Source: Protopterus annectens
Taxonomy: Eukaryota; Chordata; Ceratodontiformes; Protopteridae
Direction: 5' to 3'
Assembly: GCF_019279795.1 (NCBI RefSeq)
Contig: NC_056738.1
Coordinates: forward strand, 402,309,311 to 402,373,310
Length of the DNA: 64,000 nt
Part shown: in pieces, positions 11,353-22,104 of the stretch
Layout of the letters: every line of letters starts with the position of its first letter
Position numbering within the stretch: position 1 is the stretch's first letter
Notes under the pieces: generated by a model
Databases searched by the model: none
What the model saw: only the letters and a program-made list of their open reading frames with translations
What the model was told of the DNA's origin: nothing
Translations under genes and position numbers: made by a program

Positions 11353-11532
11353 CTACCTAGCATAAAAACTTTCCACTAAGGAAAGAAGAGCAATTAGCCT
11401 AAAAGGCTGTAAGGGGAAACCAGATAACTAAAACTAGAACTAACTGGTGCCCAAAGAAGCAATCTTCCAGAGACAAGGGAGATCAAGGTCTGTCCAGGCA
11501 AGGGGGCAGGAGGGAGGGTCGCAAGAAAGAAG

Positions 11533-11630
11533 GCGAGAGAAGACAACTAACATGGAACGTTATGGTAGGTACATAACTTCTAAATGTTAAGTTGTCAATC
11601 TCGTCTTCATTCTTGCTGGATGGGACCGCA
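11533..11630. repeat. B: internal complementary region (ICR)
   Basis: GGAACGTTATGGTAGGTACA complements B's outer left end. After ACTTCTAA it switches to ATGTTAAGTTGTCAATCTCG, the outer right end. It defines B's termini and mirrors the family I design. Confidence 0.85.
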
Positions 11631-11649
11631 TCCCTAGCACCTCTATCCT

Positions 11650-12680
11650 GGGTGGCTCAATGGAACAGACTCTTGAGAACCGTGGAACCAAAACTGGCTC
11701 TATCCCTGGAGGCCAAATCCAATTTGTAATGAGAAACAAAGGTATGAGGAGTGGCGCAAGTGGCTGCTGCACAAATAGTATCTAAGGGTAGCCTAGCCTG
11801 AAAGGCTGTAGAAGTGGCTAAGCCTCTAGTGGAATGTGCCCTTGGTTTTGAGGACAGCTGTTTGCCCCTAAGTTGATAGATTTCGGAAATGGTGGAAGAT
11901 AGTCATCTAGACAAGGTCACTTTGGAAACAGGGAGGCCTTTCTTATTTTCAGCATAAGAAAGAAAGAGCTGATCAGACTTTCTGAATTGTTTTGTTCTGT
12001 CCAAATAATATCCGAGTTGGCTGTGAACATCAAGATAATGTAATTTTTGCCCCGATCTGTTGGAGTAATTAGGAAAAAATAGATTGGTTTAAATTTGTTT
12101 TTGAAGCAACCTTGGGCAAAAAGGACGGATTAGTTCTCAAGGATACTCTGTCCTTGTGGAAGACCAAATAAGGGGGACGAACAGAGAGGGCATGAAGTTC
12201 TGACACTCTCCTAGCCGAGGTAATAGCGACAAGGAAGAGTGTTCTTCCATGAAAGAAACTTTAGTGAGCATGAAGCAGCTGGCTCAAAGGGAGGAAGAAT
12301 TAAGGATGTCAGCACTAGATTTAGGTCCCATTGAGGAGGTGGAATCCTGACAGGAGGTTTGAGGAGAAAAACCCCTTTTAGAAAAGCTCTACAAAGCTTG
12401 TGGGACATAATGTTGTGATCTGTAAACACGACATGAAAGTTCGAGATCGCAGCCAACTGAACTTTGATCGTGGAAGATGAAGAACCCGAGTGAAAGATTT
12501 CCGCTAGAAAATCCAAAACTGCATGAACAGGGGCAGTAAAGGGATCTAAGTTCCTTGATTTCGCCCAAAGGGAGAAGCGTTTCCACTTGCTAGTGTAAAT
12601 CCTTCTAGTAGAGGATTTAAGGGAAGCCACTATGATATCCCTAACAGGGTTAGAGATCATAGGAAGCCTGGCTAAGGAAG
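11650..12680 (-). pseudogene. B: tyrosine recombinase
   Basis: The N-terminal part (12211-12680) gives STRRIYTSKWKRFSLW and PPQWDLNLVLTSL. The catalytic part continues leftward in other frames, with the Arg box near 12200 and HSTRA-like coding near 11830. Family II counterpart of the recombinases in A and C. Fossil. Confidence 0.8.
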
Positions 12681-13450
12681 GAAGTGGAGCAACCAAGCTG
12701 TGAGGTTGAGAGAAGGAATGGACCGATGCAGCTGACCCGATTGGTGGATCAGAAGATCTGGCACTGGGTCCAGATGCCACGGCTGCGCCAAAAGATGACG
12801 ATGGAGGAACGGAAACCAAATCTGTCGAGGCCAATACGGGGCAATGAGAATCATTTTGGCTCTCAAAACGGTAGCTTTCTGGAGTACCTGTGGTATCAAT
12901 GGAAAGGGAGGAAAAGCATAAAGAAGTCCCTGGGGCCAATCTTGGGTAAGAGCGTCTCTGGGGGGGTGGCCTGGAAGTGGGAAGAGAGAGAAGAAGGCTG
13001 GGCATTTGCTGTTTTGGGGAGTAGCAAAAAAATCGCAACATGGGCGGCCCCAGTTCTGAAAAATCTCCTCCACTATAGATTGTTTGAGACACCACTCATG
13101 AGGCATGAGTATAGCTCTGCTCAATCTGTCCGCTAAAATGTTGGTTTTCCCAGGGATATGCGTTGCTACCAGAAACCGATGAGAGGAGATCGCCCACTGC
13201 CAAAGTCTGAGAGCCTCTCGACACAAGGGGTAGGACTTGGTTCCGCCCTGCTTGTTGATGTACCACACTACGGACATGTTGTCCGTGTGAACTGCAATTG
13301 TTCCCAAGGGAAGAAAGTCGTTGAGGGCTTGCAACGTTAAAAGCACTGCTCTCATCTCTAGGACATTTATGTGCAGGTGGTATTCGAACGGTTGCCACGT
13401 CCCATGAACCATCCTGCCCTGATAATGACCCCCCCCACCCGATCAGGGAG
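12681..13450 (-). pseudogene. B: methyltransferase-like region and RNase H
   Basis: HINVLEMRAVLLTLQALNDF and TDNMSVVWYINKQGG (RNase H), then LADRLSRAILMPHEW, CCDFFATPQNSKC and YAFPPFPLIPQVL. The A-x-x-x-N-x-K-C spacing is closer to Dam-type methyltransferases than in family I. Fossil. Confidence 0.8.
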
Positions 13451-14566
13451 GCGTCCGTAGTGACTGTGGCTACCGGGGACGGGGAGTCTGCCCTGATGAA
13501 CCTGGGGAGAAGAAATCCACCAGGATAGATGGCTTTTGCAAGTTTGTGTCACCAGAATTTGGTGACGCATGGGAAGTTGTTGGTAGGACCATTGGGTGAA
13601 CAACATCCATTGAAGGAGACGCATGTAAAAGCGGGCCAAAGGAAGAAGAGTAATGGCAGCTGCCATGAGGCCCAATGCTTTTAGGACCAGTTTGGCTTGC
13701 ACCTTTTTGCTGGCAAGGATGATCCGCACATGGTTTTGGATATCTAGGATTCTCTGGCTTGTGAGGTTTGCTGACATCCGAACAGTGTCTAAATTTGCGC
13801 CTATAAAAGTAATAGACTGGCAGGGCAATAAGGAGGATTTTTCGTAGTTGATCGAAATTCCTGAGTGCAGAGATTTAGGGTGTAATCCCTGGCTTGGAGA
13901 AGTTGATGCCTGGTGGTGGCTGAGAGGAGCCAGTCGTCGAGATACGGAAACACCTGGAATCCTTGACGTGTCAGGTGAGCCGTGACCACTGCCATACATT
14001 TGGTGAACACTCTGGGGGCTGTAATGAGACCAAAGGGCAGGGCTCTGAATTGAAAATGACTGGACCCCAGCTGAAAGCGGAGAAACCTTCTGCAGCGTCT
14101 GTGGATTTTTGTGTGATAATACGCATCCTGAAGGTCTATTGAGCACATCCAGTTGTCTTTGCCCAGGAAGGGCAAAATCGATTGAAGTGTGACCATCCGA
14201 AATCTTGTCTTTTTCACAGACTTGTTGAGCCTGCTGAGGTCCAATATTGGTCTCCAATCTCCCGTCTTTTTGGGAACCAAAAAGAACCTTGAGTAGATTC
14301 TGGGCTCTGAATGGTCTGTTGGAACTGGCTGAATGGCCCTTTTGTGTAGAAGCTTTGATACTTCTAATTTTGCGATTTCACTTAGACCGGGTGGAACATC
14401 TGGAAGGGAATTTTTGAGAGTGAAGGGACTTTCCTCGAAAGGAATCTTGTAACCCTCGGATATGATCAACTGTACCCATTTGTCTTGTGAAAGGGAAAGC
14501 CAGGCTTCTGGGTACAGCGATAATCTTCCCCCGACTGCCTCCAAGGATGGACAGTCGGGCAACACC
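13451..14566 (-). pseudogene. B: reverse transcriptase
   Basis: IYSRFFLVPKKTGDWRPILD, SIDLQDAYYHTKIH, HFQFRALPFGLITAPRVFTK and FPYLDDWLLSA (YxDD) on the minus strand. One of the best preserved RT stretches in the window, but still part of a broken element. Confidence 0.9.
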
Positions 14567-17002
14567 TCAGGGATGCTGGAAGGGCTCGTCAGAGAGAGGC
14601 TCTCTGCTTCCCTGGTTTTGCGGACCCCCTCTGCCCCTAGGGCGGCGTCTGTTATTACCCCCTCTGCCCCTAGGGGTAAACTGACCATGTGTGTCCGGCG
14701 TGACTCCCTGAGATTTACGGAACCACATCTTTCCGCCCTTCTGTCCTTTAGGGTAAGGCCTAGAAGGTGTGGAAAAACGGACTCCTATGGCAGAAAGAGT
14801 CTTGCCGTCTTGCTCACACCTGGTCAACGTATCCTTCACCTGAGGACCAAACAATGTTGACCCATCTAAGGGAGAGTTTGTGAAGGACGCCTTAAAGGGA
14901 TCTGCAAAATTACAGAGCCGCATCCAGGACTGACGTCTAAGAGCCACTCCTGTCCCTGCAGCTCTACTCGCTCCCATCTGCTGCATACGAAATCAGCCGC
15001 ATGGAGGAGTTGGTTATGGAGTTAAGGATTCCTAGCTGAGAAGCAATTTTGTCCTGAGCCCCTGCAGCTGTAGGATCCTGTACTACTTCACCTAATTCTT
15101 TAAGGATGTCCCTTTGAAGTCTGGTGAAGTGACATAAGTAATTCAGTGAACGCATGGCAAAGGTCGCAAAGGAAAACATCCACTTACCATACCTGTCCAT
15201 GGTCCTAGAATCCTTGTTAGGAGGATGGACTGGTACGGAAGGATCTGCAAGTTCCTTCTTGGTGGCGGCCGCCACCACCATGGCATCAACAGGGACACCT
15301 TTTGTAAGAAATTGTTTCTCGGAAGGGGCTGTAATAAATTTAGAAGGCCTCCTGGGAACTGGTTCTACGGAATCAGGAGATGCCCACGCCTTCCGAGCTA
15401 TCACCTCCATGAGGGGTCGAAGGCGGAGACACCCAGGAGGTGGAGGGTCAAGATCCAAAGGCCTCTAGGTATACAGACTCATCCTCGGAGGGATTAATTG
15501 AGAGCCAGTTTCCCTTCTGGTTTAGGAGTTCTAGGATGTCTGAAAAGAGACATCCTCAGAGGGGGATCTTGGGGACCCCTCCGACTCATCTAAGTCGGTA
15601 TCTGAAGTAGTAGACTCAGGGGAGTCCAGGTGCTTCCTCTTACAGGTCCTCTTACGCGGAGGATCTCCTGACGGATCAGGAGAATCCTCAGAAGAGGGGG
15701 TTCTTCCCAATGGGGAAACCTGAAGCGGTGGATCTCTCGGTCCGGGAGCAAGAGAGTGGGAAGAGACATCTACAGGCACCGTAGAGGGAGGAGCTAAGGG
15801 AATAGACTGCTGACTGAGCCCAAGGGCCAGCACACTCCTCATCACCACGAAGGCTCCCCTCCGAGGGAGATCCGAGAGACCCCGCTCCGAAGAAACAGGG
15901 ACTCCCGGGCCCACCGAAAGGGAAGACTCGAGGCAGATGTCGGGGACGAGCTCACCAAGGCCGAAGCCCCGAGGGGAAGAGCAGGGTCGGACAAGGGTCC
16001 GATGCCACTCACACCCTCAGAGCAGACCAGGGAAGCCTGACCACCGGATCCCTCCAAGGAAGGTCTCGAGGAGGAGATGAGTAGAAGCTGAAGGAGCAGA
16101 AAGGGGTGGTATCTGCCCCGCAGCCGTAGCAGTGACTATTCCCATAGACTCCGGCTCCGAGCTCTGGAGGAGAGTCAAAGGAGGAACTTGAAGAGGGTGT
16201 GGACTAGTAGTAGTCTGTTGAGACGGACTATGAAGCATTTGGGCTAGTGCCTGTGATTTTAACAATCTGCTTACCACTCTCTCCAAATCATGGTCTGAGT
16301 GCCTGGAAGACCTAGATGATCGGCTCCGATGGCTCCGCTCCGAAAGAAGAGGAGAGGTTGGAGCCGACAGTATCGGCTCCAAAGAGGGAGACCTGGACCG
16401 CTTCCTCGACGGAACCATCGGAGCCGAAGAACCCTTGGTTCCAGACGGAGCCGACAACTTATCGGCTCCAAGCCTGGTCAAAGATGTATCGGCTCCGGCC
16501 GGAGCCGATACAGGCAAGGAAATAATGGTATCGGAGCCGGCCGGCGCAGATACCGAAGCCTTAGCCACATGGTGGTCGGAGCCGACACCAATGTGGCAGT
16601 TAAAGTATCGGCACCGATAGCAATCAGTGCCGAAGATTTAGTCAAAATAAGATCTGCTCCAGCCGGAGCCGATCTCGACTCCAAAGGAGTCGGAGCCAGG
16701 GCCGAAGGCTTAGAAGCAGAAGCCTGGGCCTTGGAGGTCTTACCCGAAGTAGACTTAGCCGGGGAGCCCTCCGGTTTAAGAAGTCCTCTCAAAATTAATT
16801 TATTTCTCCTTTCCTGCAGGACTCTCTGGCTGAAAGAGTGACAAATAGCACAGGAGTCCTGCAGATGGAGAGGTCCCAGGCAGTAGATACAAGAAGTGTG
16901 ACTGTCTGTCAGAGACATCTTCTGACAGCACGAGTCACACTTCTTGAAGCCTGAGACCCTCTGTTCTTTGGACATAGTGCTATCCACAAACACACAACTC
17001 AC
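14567..17002 (-). pseudogene. B: gag with SAPAGAD repeats
   Basis: N-terminus (16850-17002): FKKCDSCCQKM, CIYCLGPLH and CAICHSFSQR give the same Cys/His spacing as family I. The middle (16020-16720) is low-complexity with recurring SAPAGADT/SAPAGSDT units and an Arg/Ser stretch (RSHRSRSSRSSRHS). The C-terminal capsid-like part (14964-15458) has MDRYGKWMFSFATFAMRSLN. Fossil. Confidence 0.8.
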
Positions 17003-17269
17003 ACAGTCCCAGAATCAGAAAAATTTAACTTAAATGGGGAAAAATTAAACCCACACATACACCCTGACAGAAAGGGATGGGAGGGGATTGAAGGCCAGAC
17101 TAAATAAAAGAACTAGGGAAATAGTAAAACTAGAGCTAAAGACCGTACAACTATCTAAAAGTGACAAGAAATCTAATGAAAGAGAAAAATTAGGAATGGG
17201 GTGACTAAAATGTGTATAATAAATCACTTACCAAGAGCTGGTAAAAGGAGTACCTCATCAGCGAAGCGG

Positions 17270-17425
17270 CAAACGAGATCTGGGTATTTACCGCCTTGCA
17301 TCATGGGATATGGGGCTGCCTTGAGCTGGTAAAAGTGACTCGAGCTTAGCAAGTGCCGAGTCGGAGCTGAGGATCGGCTCCGAACCCATCCAGCAAGAAT
17401 GAAGGCGAGATTGACAACTTAACAT
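17270..17425. repeat. B: right inverted terminal repeat
   Basis: Inverted copy of 5692-5879, ending CTTAACAT. Between this ITR and the gag start, 17003-17269 is an A-rich leader with no ORF. Confidence 0.85.
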
Positions 17426-18240
17426 GGAGTTAGTTGAACTTGTTTGTCTGGCGGGAGGCAAGCCATCTGGGTCATTGTATTTAAGCTGGCACCCAGGAAT
17501 ATAATCCGTTGCGAGGGCACTAGTTTTGACTTCTTTTAGTTTACTGTGTACCCCAGAGAAATTAGCAACCTTTTTACAAACGCCAGATGCTGTAGGAGAA
17601 TGTCCTTTGTCTCTGCTTGAATGAGGCAGTTGTCCAGGTATGGATATATTTGAATTCCTTTTTGTCTGCAAAATGCAATTCTTGGTGCCAGGCACTTTGT
17701 GAAGACCCTGGGCGCAGTAGATAAGCCAAAGGGCAGTGCAGAGAATTGGTAGTGCATTGTACCAGCTTTGAATCAGAGGTATCTTCTGAAATTTTGTCTG
17801 ATAGGGACATGCAGGTATGCCTCTGAGGTCCAGAGTAACAAGCCAAGCCTTCTTGCCCAGCATGGGTAGAAGCTGCTGTAATGTCAACATTTTGAATTTT
17901 GGAATATCCAGGTAAGTATTCAGAATTGAAAGGTCTAGTATGGGCCTCCAGGCCTTGTCCTTTCTGGGGACCAGGAAGAGTCTTGAGTAAAATCCTTGTC
18001 CTTGTTCTTGTTCTGGTACTTTCTGAAGAGCTCTCATGTCCATAAGGACTGAAATTTGTTTTTGTGCCTCTGCCCATTGATTTTGTGGCAGGTCTGGCAT
18101 GCCTTTTAGCTTTGGTAAAGTATGAAAGTGGAATCTGTAACCTTGAGACAATATTCAGAACCCATTTGTCTTGGGTGATTGTTTGCCAGTTTTGAGAAAA
18201 AAGTGCTAGTTTTCCCCCTAAGGGGGCTTCCAAAAGGGAC
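17426..18240 (-). pseudogene. C: reverse transcriptase, upstream portion
   Basis: GFYSRLFLVPRKDKAWRPIL, HYQFSALPFGLSTAPRVFTK and YLDNCLIQA on the minus strand. The rest of this RT lies at 5431-5691 on the far side of B. Fossil. Confidence 0.85.
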
Positions 18241-18299
18241 GTGCTTGGCGTACGAAGAGAAAAGACATTGTGACCGTTTCCTGTAAGATTGAGACTTGT

Positions 18300-20035
18300 C
18301 CTCACCTCCTTTTGGGGTTGAGGTGCCCCACTGTCGTCTGTTTGAGCCTTGGGTTTGAGATCTGCCTCTTGGGCGTCTGTATCTGTCTCTCTATGGCCTG
18401 TCTGACACTGGAAAGGTCCAATTCTTTGTTGGCCAATTTCTGCTAAACCGAGGTGGCTGTACCTGTAAGAAATCCTTGACTGTTTGCATAGATTTAGCTT
18501 TATCCTCCATTTTCTTTAACACCTCTTCTGCATTAACACCAAACAAGGTAACATGCTGTAAAGGAGCATCCAATAATTTTGCCTTAACATGATCAGGTAA
18601 ACTCTGTTCTTTTAACCAAGCATGTCTTCGAATAACAGAACCTGTAACTGTGGCTCTACAAGAGGCCTCTAAAGAATCAAAACCACATTGCAGAATATGT
18701 TTTCCCACCTGTTCAACTGCATGCAATAAATCCTGCATTTCTTTACAATCAGGAGCTTCTGAGCTTGCAAGCATTTTCTGTTTTAACTGAGCCATTAAAT
18801 ATTGTTGGCACTTAAGCATGTGAAACTGGCAATTTAAAGCTCTTACTGCTAAAGTTGCAGACGTGTATACTTTCTTCCCCCATCTATCAAAAGCTCTGGA
18901 ATCTCTGTCAGAGGGTAATGGATTTTTTGCAATGGAAGCCTTAACCCCTTTTGGACCCTGGGAAATAGTTTCTGGATCAGCAGAAGGGTTTTTGTACAGA
19001 AACTTGAGAGTCAGGGACTCTTAATACCTATCTGGCTTGGCTGGAGCAGGGGGCAGAGTCAGGAGATAAGCTGGATTCAGAGAACACATAATCCACAATA
19101 TCTAGCACAAGCAGAATAGCCAGGGGCCTGTGCTGAGGCAATAAGAGGAAATCCCTGAGCCTTTTCTTGGATTCTGAGTAATCCTGACTTTCCCAATGGA
19201 AATGCTCCCTCATGGTATGTAAAGTTTCCCCAAAAGAATAATCCTCAGGAGGAGAGGCTGATGGGATAGATTCTTCAGCATCAGAGTCCTCAATGGGGGG
19301 GGGGGGTATCCCTGGTCTGAAGAGGAATCACAGGAAATGGAAATCTGATCAGAGGAGTCATAGTCTGTATCCTGCCTTGGCCTTTTTTTCAGGAGGGGGA
19401 TGGGAACCCGATTAGAGTAATGAGGTCTTCGGCCATTTTAAGCATCTGTTTCTTAGGCATGGAGGACTGTCCAGGAGAATGCTGTACTTGTTTCTTTGTC
19501 TTTAATGATACCTTTGTCTTGGCTGTTGTTTTAATGGTAAGTTGTGAAAGTCTGAAAACACCCTCAGAAGCCGATGCCTGCTCAGCGGCTCCGGACCCAT
19601 CTGAGGGATTAGTTTCCGTAGGCCCAATACCTTGAATTTCCAGGGGCTTAGATGTCTCCACGTGGGAGTCGGAAGCGGCCTGTGGCTCTGAAGTAGCGGG
19701 TGTCAGGGGCTGCAAAAGCGCATCACTGAGAACCGGCGACTGGCCTAGAAGAGGTTTTGCCAGTTTTGGACCTCGGATGCCTGTCTTTATCCTTGTCTTT
19801 GCGTTTTTTCGGTATTGAGGTCGTCGGCTGATCTGATAGCATAGTATAATTGAACCTTCGGCCAAAGTAGTGTAAAGCAAAATCAAAAAGTCTTTTTATA
19901 GTGCGTTTGTTAAATCTAGCACAAAACCGACTAGTGACGTCATGATCAGGGCCTAGGCATGGAATACAGTAAGAGTGGAAGTCCTTATGAGGTATTTGCT
20001 TCCCACAAAAAATACAATTTTTTCTGACATCGGTC
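18300..20035 (-). pseudogene. C: gag
   Basis: N-terminal NCIFCGKQIPHKDFHSYC, CIPCLGPDHD and FNKRTIKR near 19900-20030. The acidic/Ser linker is followed by the block HFHWESQDYSESKKRLRDFL. The C-terminal capsid-like part has QVGKHILQCGFDSLEASCRA and the block HAWLKEQSLPDHVKAKLLDA. A G-homopolymer run lies at about 19297-19306. Fossil. Confidence 0.8.
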
Positions 20036-20167
20036 TGAGGCAAGAAAAAGGTTTCCCCAACGAAGTACTTAGCTTTATTGAAGACTTCGGATCTGAAAAT
20101 CGACTTTGAAAATCTCAGGAGTCGGCCAACCGGCACTTGTGAACTGCTTCTGCTTCGGGCACCGCAC

Positions 20168-20348
20168 GGCAAGAAAGACTGAAGAAAATGGTGTCTGATG
20201 CATCTTGTATACCCCTGGCGCACTGTCAGGGAAGAAGCGACAGCAACCGACGCCGGTCCAAGACTTTGGAACTCTGGCCGACTGCAGGACCGCCTGACGG
20301 CAGGATAACCCATGTGTGATGACTGCAGCGGTGTAACACGAAGAACAT
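20168..20348. repeat. C: right inverted terminal repeat
   Basis: Inverted copy of the left ITR, ending GAAGAACAT and followed directly by CTAC of the Penelope element. Confidence 0.85.
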
Positions 20349-22104
20349 CTACATAAAAATTCACAGAGCCCTCTGGGTCACCCCATTGTAGGCGCTCATA
20401 AATATTTTTAACTAACACAAGTTTAATACATGAATATTTAAAGCCTTATGTCATGAAGTTACGGTCCTATACTACAAGATCCTTTTGATTTTTTTGGATA
20501 GAACACGAGATATGTGGAATAATGACATGTATTATGTAGTCATGGACGTAAACAGTATTTATACCAGTATTAAACATCAGGATGGTATTAAAGCTTTAAA
20601 TTATTTTTTAGGAAAGTCTCCTCTGAATTGTTATATTATAGAACTTACACACTTTTGTTTGTTAAAACAATTATTTTGTTTTTGATGGTTCCATCTATCA
20701 TCAGTTACAAGGTACTGCCCATGGGGGCATCTTGTGCCCCCATGTATGCAAATTTGTTTATGGCTCTTTTTGAGTTGGAATGTCTGTATATGTACCAGTT
20801 TGTAAGAAATAGCGTTATTGCTTATTACAGATATATTGATTTAATTTTTATATGCAAGGGCAGTAGACAATGTAATGAACTTTCCATTTGGATACAGAAC
20901 AGAATATTTATGGTTTAAGTTTTGATGCACAGTGTGGAAATAGGGTTGAAAGAGATTAATGGCGGGGGTATTAGGACATCTGTCCACAGGAAGTTTGTGG
21001 ACAACACCCTTTTTTTTTTTTTTTTTTTTTTTACATGGGGCTAGTTTTCACCCCCAGCATTTATTGGAGTCCCTAACTTATGGAGATTTTCTTAGAATGC
21101 ATAGAAGTTGTAGTGAATAGGGAGATTTTATGAGAGAATGTAGGTACACTTTTCACATGTTTATAAATAGGGAGTACAACTGTCATATGGTTAAGAATTC
21201 TTTACAGAAAGTGGTTGCACATAGACTGGGACTGAATCAGTGCTGTAATGATATGAATAAGATGGCGGTTAATACTGAACCGCATAAGGATCAGATATAT
21301 TTTCAGTATATAATAGTCTAAGTAATAGGATTAATACAATATTGCACAATTGCTGGAAATTTTTATTTCAGGATGTGGAGATGAAAATTATACCAATGTC
21401 CTATTTCCTATAAAAAAGGAAAGAGTTTAAAGGACTTTTTGGTTTCTAGTTATTTTTCTATGCCTGATGAGGCATTACATGTGACCCCTGGTTTGAAGGG
21501 TATATATCCTTGTGGCTACTATTCCATATGTTCCTGTACTGTTAAAAGTTTTAGGAAAATAAATGGTGCCTACTTTTCACCTAGTGGCAGCTTTTCCTGT
21601 AATAGTGAAGGTGTAGTGTATGTTCTCAAATGTCCCTGTAATTTATTTTATATAGGGGAAAGAGAAAATTGAAAGTCAGAATACAGGAACATATAAGGGA
21701 CATGAAGAATAAAATTGAAATGAACATTGCTATGCATTTTAAAGTAGCACATAACAGTGATTATTCTTTGTTACACGTTTCTGTTTTAGAACAAGTTTAT
21801 GAAAATTGGTGAAGTATGTAATATTAAGGAGGAACTTCTTTATAAGGAATCTATATTTTAAAATTCAATACTATGGTACCTGTAGGTTTCAATTTATAAA
21901 TCAATTGGAAGCAATTATGTAACTGAATAATTAATTTATTAACTGATGGTGTTATAAAAAGGTTTGGAAAATGTGTATTTGTAATTCTCTGGAAGGCTAA
22001 GAGCCGAGGCACTAGAGTTACGAAAGCTTTTTCATTAAACCTGTGTTTGGCTTGTGGCCGGCTGTGGATTCTTTTTCTTTGCTTTCATTCAAGTTGTTGG
22101 ATAT
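20349..22104 (+). pseudogene. Penelope-like element: RT core, GIY-YIG domain and 3' UTR
   Basis: RT core at about 20485-20918 (VMDVNSIYTSIKH, VLPMGASCAPMYANLF, ALFELE, then the RYIDLIF palm block). Poly-T tract at about 21009-21032. GIY-YIG region at 21439-21800 (GIYPCGYYSICSC, VVYVLKCPCNLFYIG, LKVRIQEHIRDM). The 3' UTR at about 21860-22104 has TTTTTCATTAAACCTG (22027-22042), resembling the tail region of other Penelope-like elements. In RYIDLIF the second aspartate expected in the catalytic box is not seen. Confidence 0.83.

Larger units (their letters stand above)
5692..17425 (-). mobile_element. DIRS-like retrotransposon B (family II), split by A
   Basis: Family II element with both ends, TTAGAAGTTATG at left and CTTAACAT at right. 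Own sequence is 5692-5895 and 11353-17425. Both ends share GTACCTACCATAA/AACAT-like signals with family I but otherwise differ. Its ICR at 11533-11630 reads ACTTCTAA|ATGTTAAG and fixes the ends. It lies in C's RT. Comparison with F and H shows a clean insertion at GAAAA|GGAG with no target duplication. Coding order is the same as family I. Broken, with several disruptions, but less decayed than D. Confidence 0.9.
3088..20348 (-). mobile_element. DIRS-like retrotransposon C (family I), split by B
   Basis: Full-length family I element with both ends: left terminus AGTACAGTTTTG, right terminus GAAGAACAT. Own sequence is 3088-5691 and 17426-20348, together about 5.5 kb, like its relatives. Order on the minus strand: right ITR, gag, RT, RNase H, methyltransferase-like region, tyrosine recombinase, ICR, left ITR. 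It sits in the Penelope element between AA and C with no target duplication. Broken, with several disruptions besides insertion B. Confidence 0.9.
2613..22104 (+). mobile_element. Penelope-like element (RT + GIY-YIG), split by DIRS element C
   Basis: Own sequence at 2613-3087 and 20349-22104; element C fills the gap. The left part encodes VIKPSDKGNKIVI (2842-2880), a hallmark N-terminal block of Penelope-like RTs. The right part encodes VMDVNSIYTSIKH, MGASCAPMYANLFMALFE and a palm block RYIDLIF, then a GIY-YIG nuclease region (VVYVLKCPCNLFYIG, then LKVRIQEH). Flanks are a 12-bp near-perfect duplication of D's gag: ATCTCCCAACTC (2601-2612) and ATCTCCTAACTC (22105-22116). Strand is opposite to all DIRS copies. 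It is broken, with stops and frame changes in both parts, and short for the family, so probably 5'-truncated. Confidence 0.85.

Noticed and set aside
16329-16841. Arg-rich plus-strand frame over the B gag repeats
   Set aside because: Shadow of the GGAGCCGAT repeat on the other strand, with no homology of its own.
20985-21035. Poly-T tract as the poly(A) tail of a minus-strand retrocopy
   Set aside because: Penelope-like coding sequence in the same sense continues on both sides, and no gene-like sequence abuts the tract.
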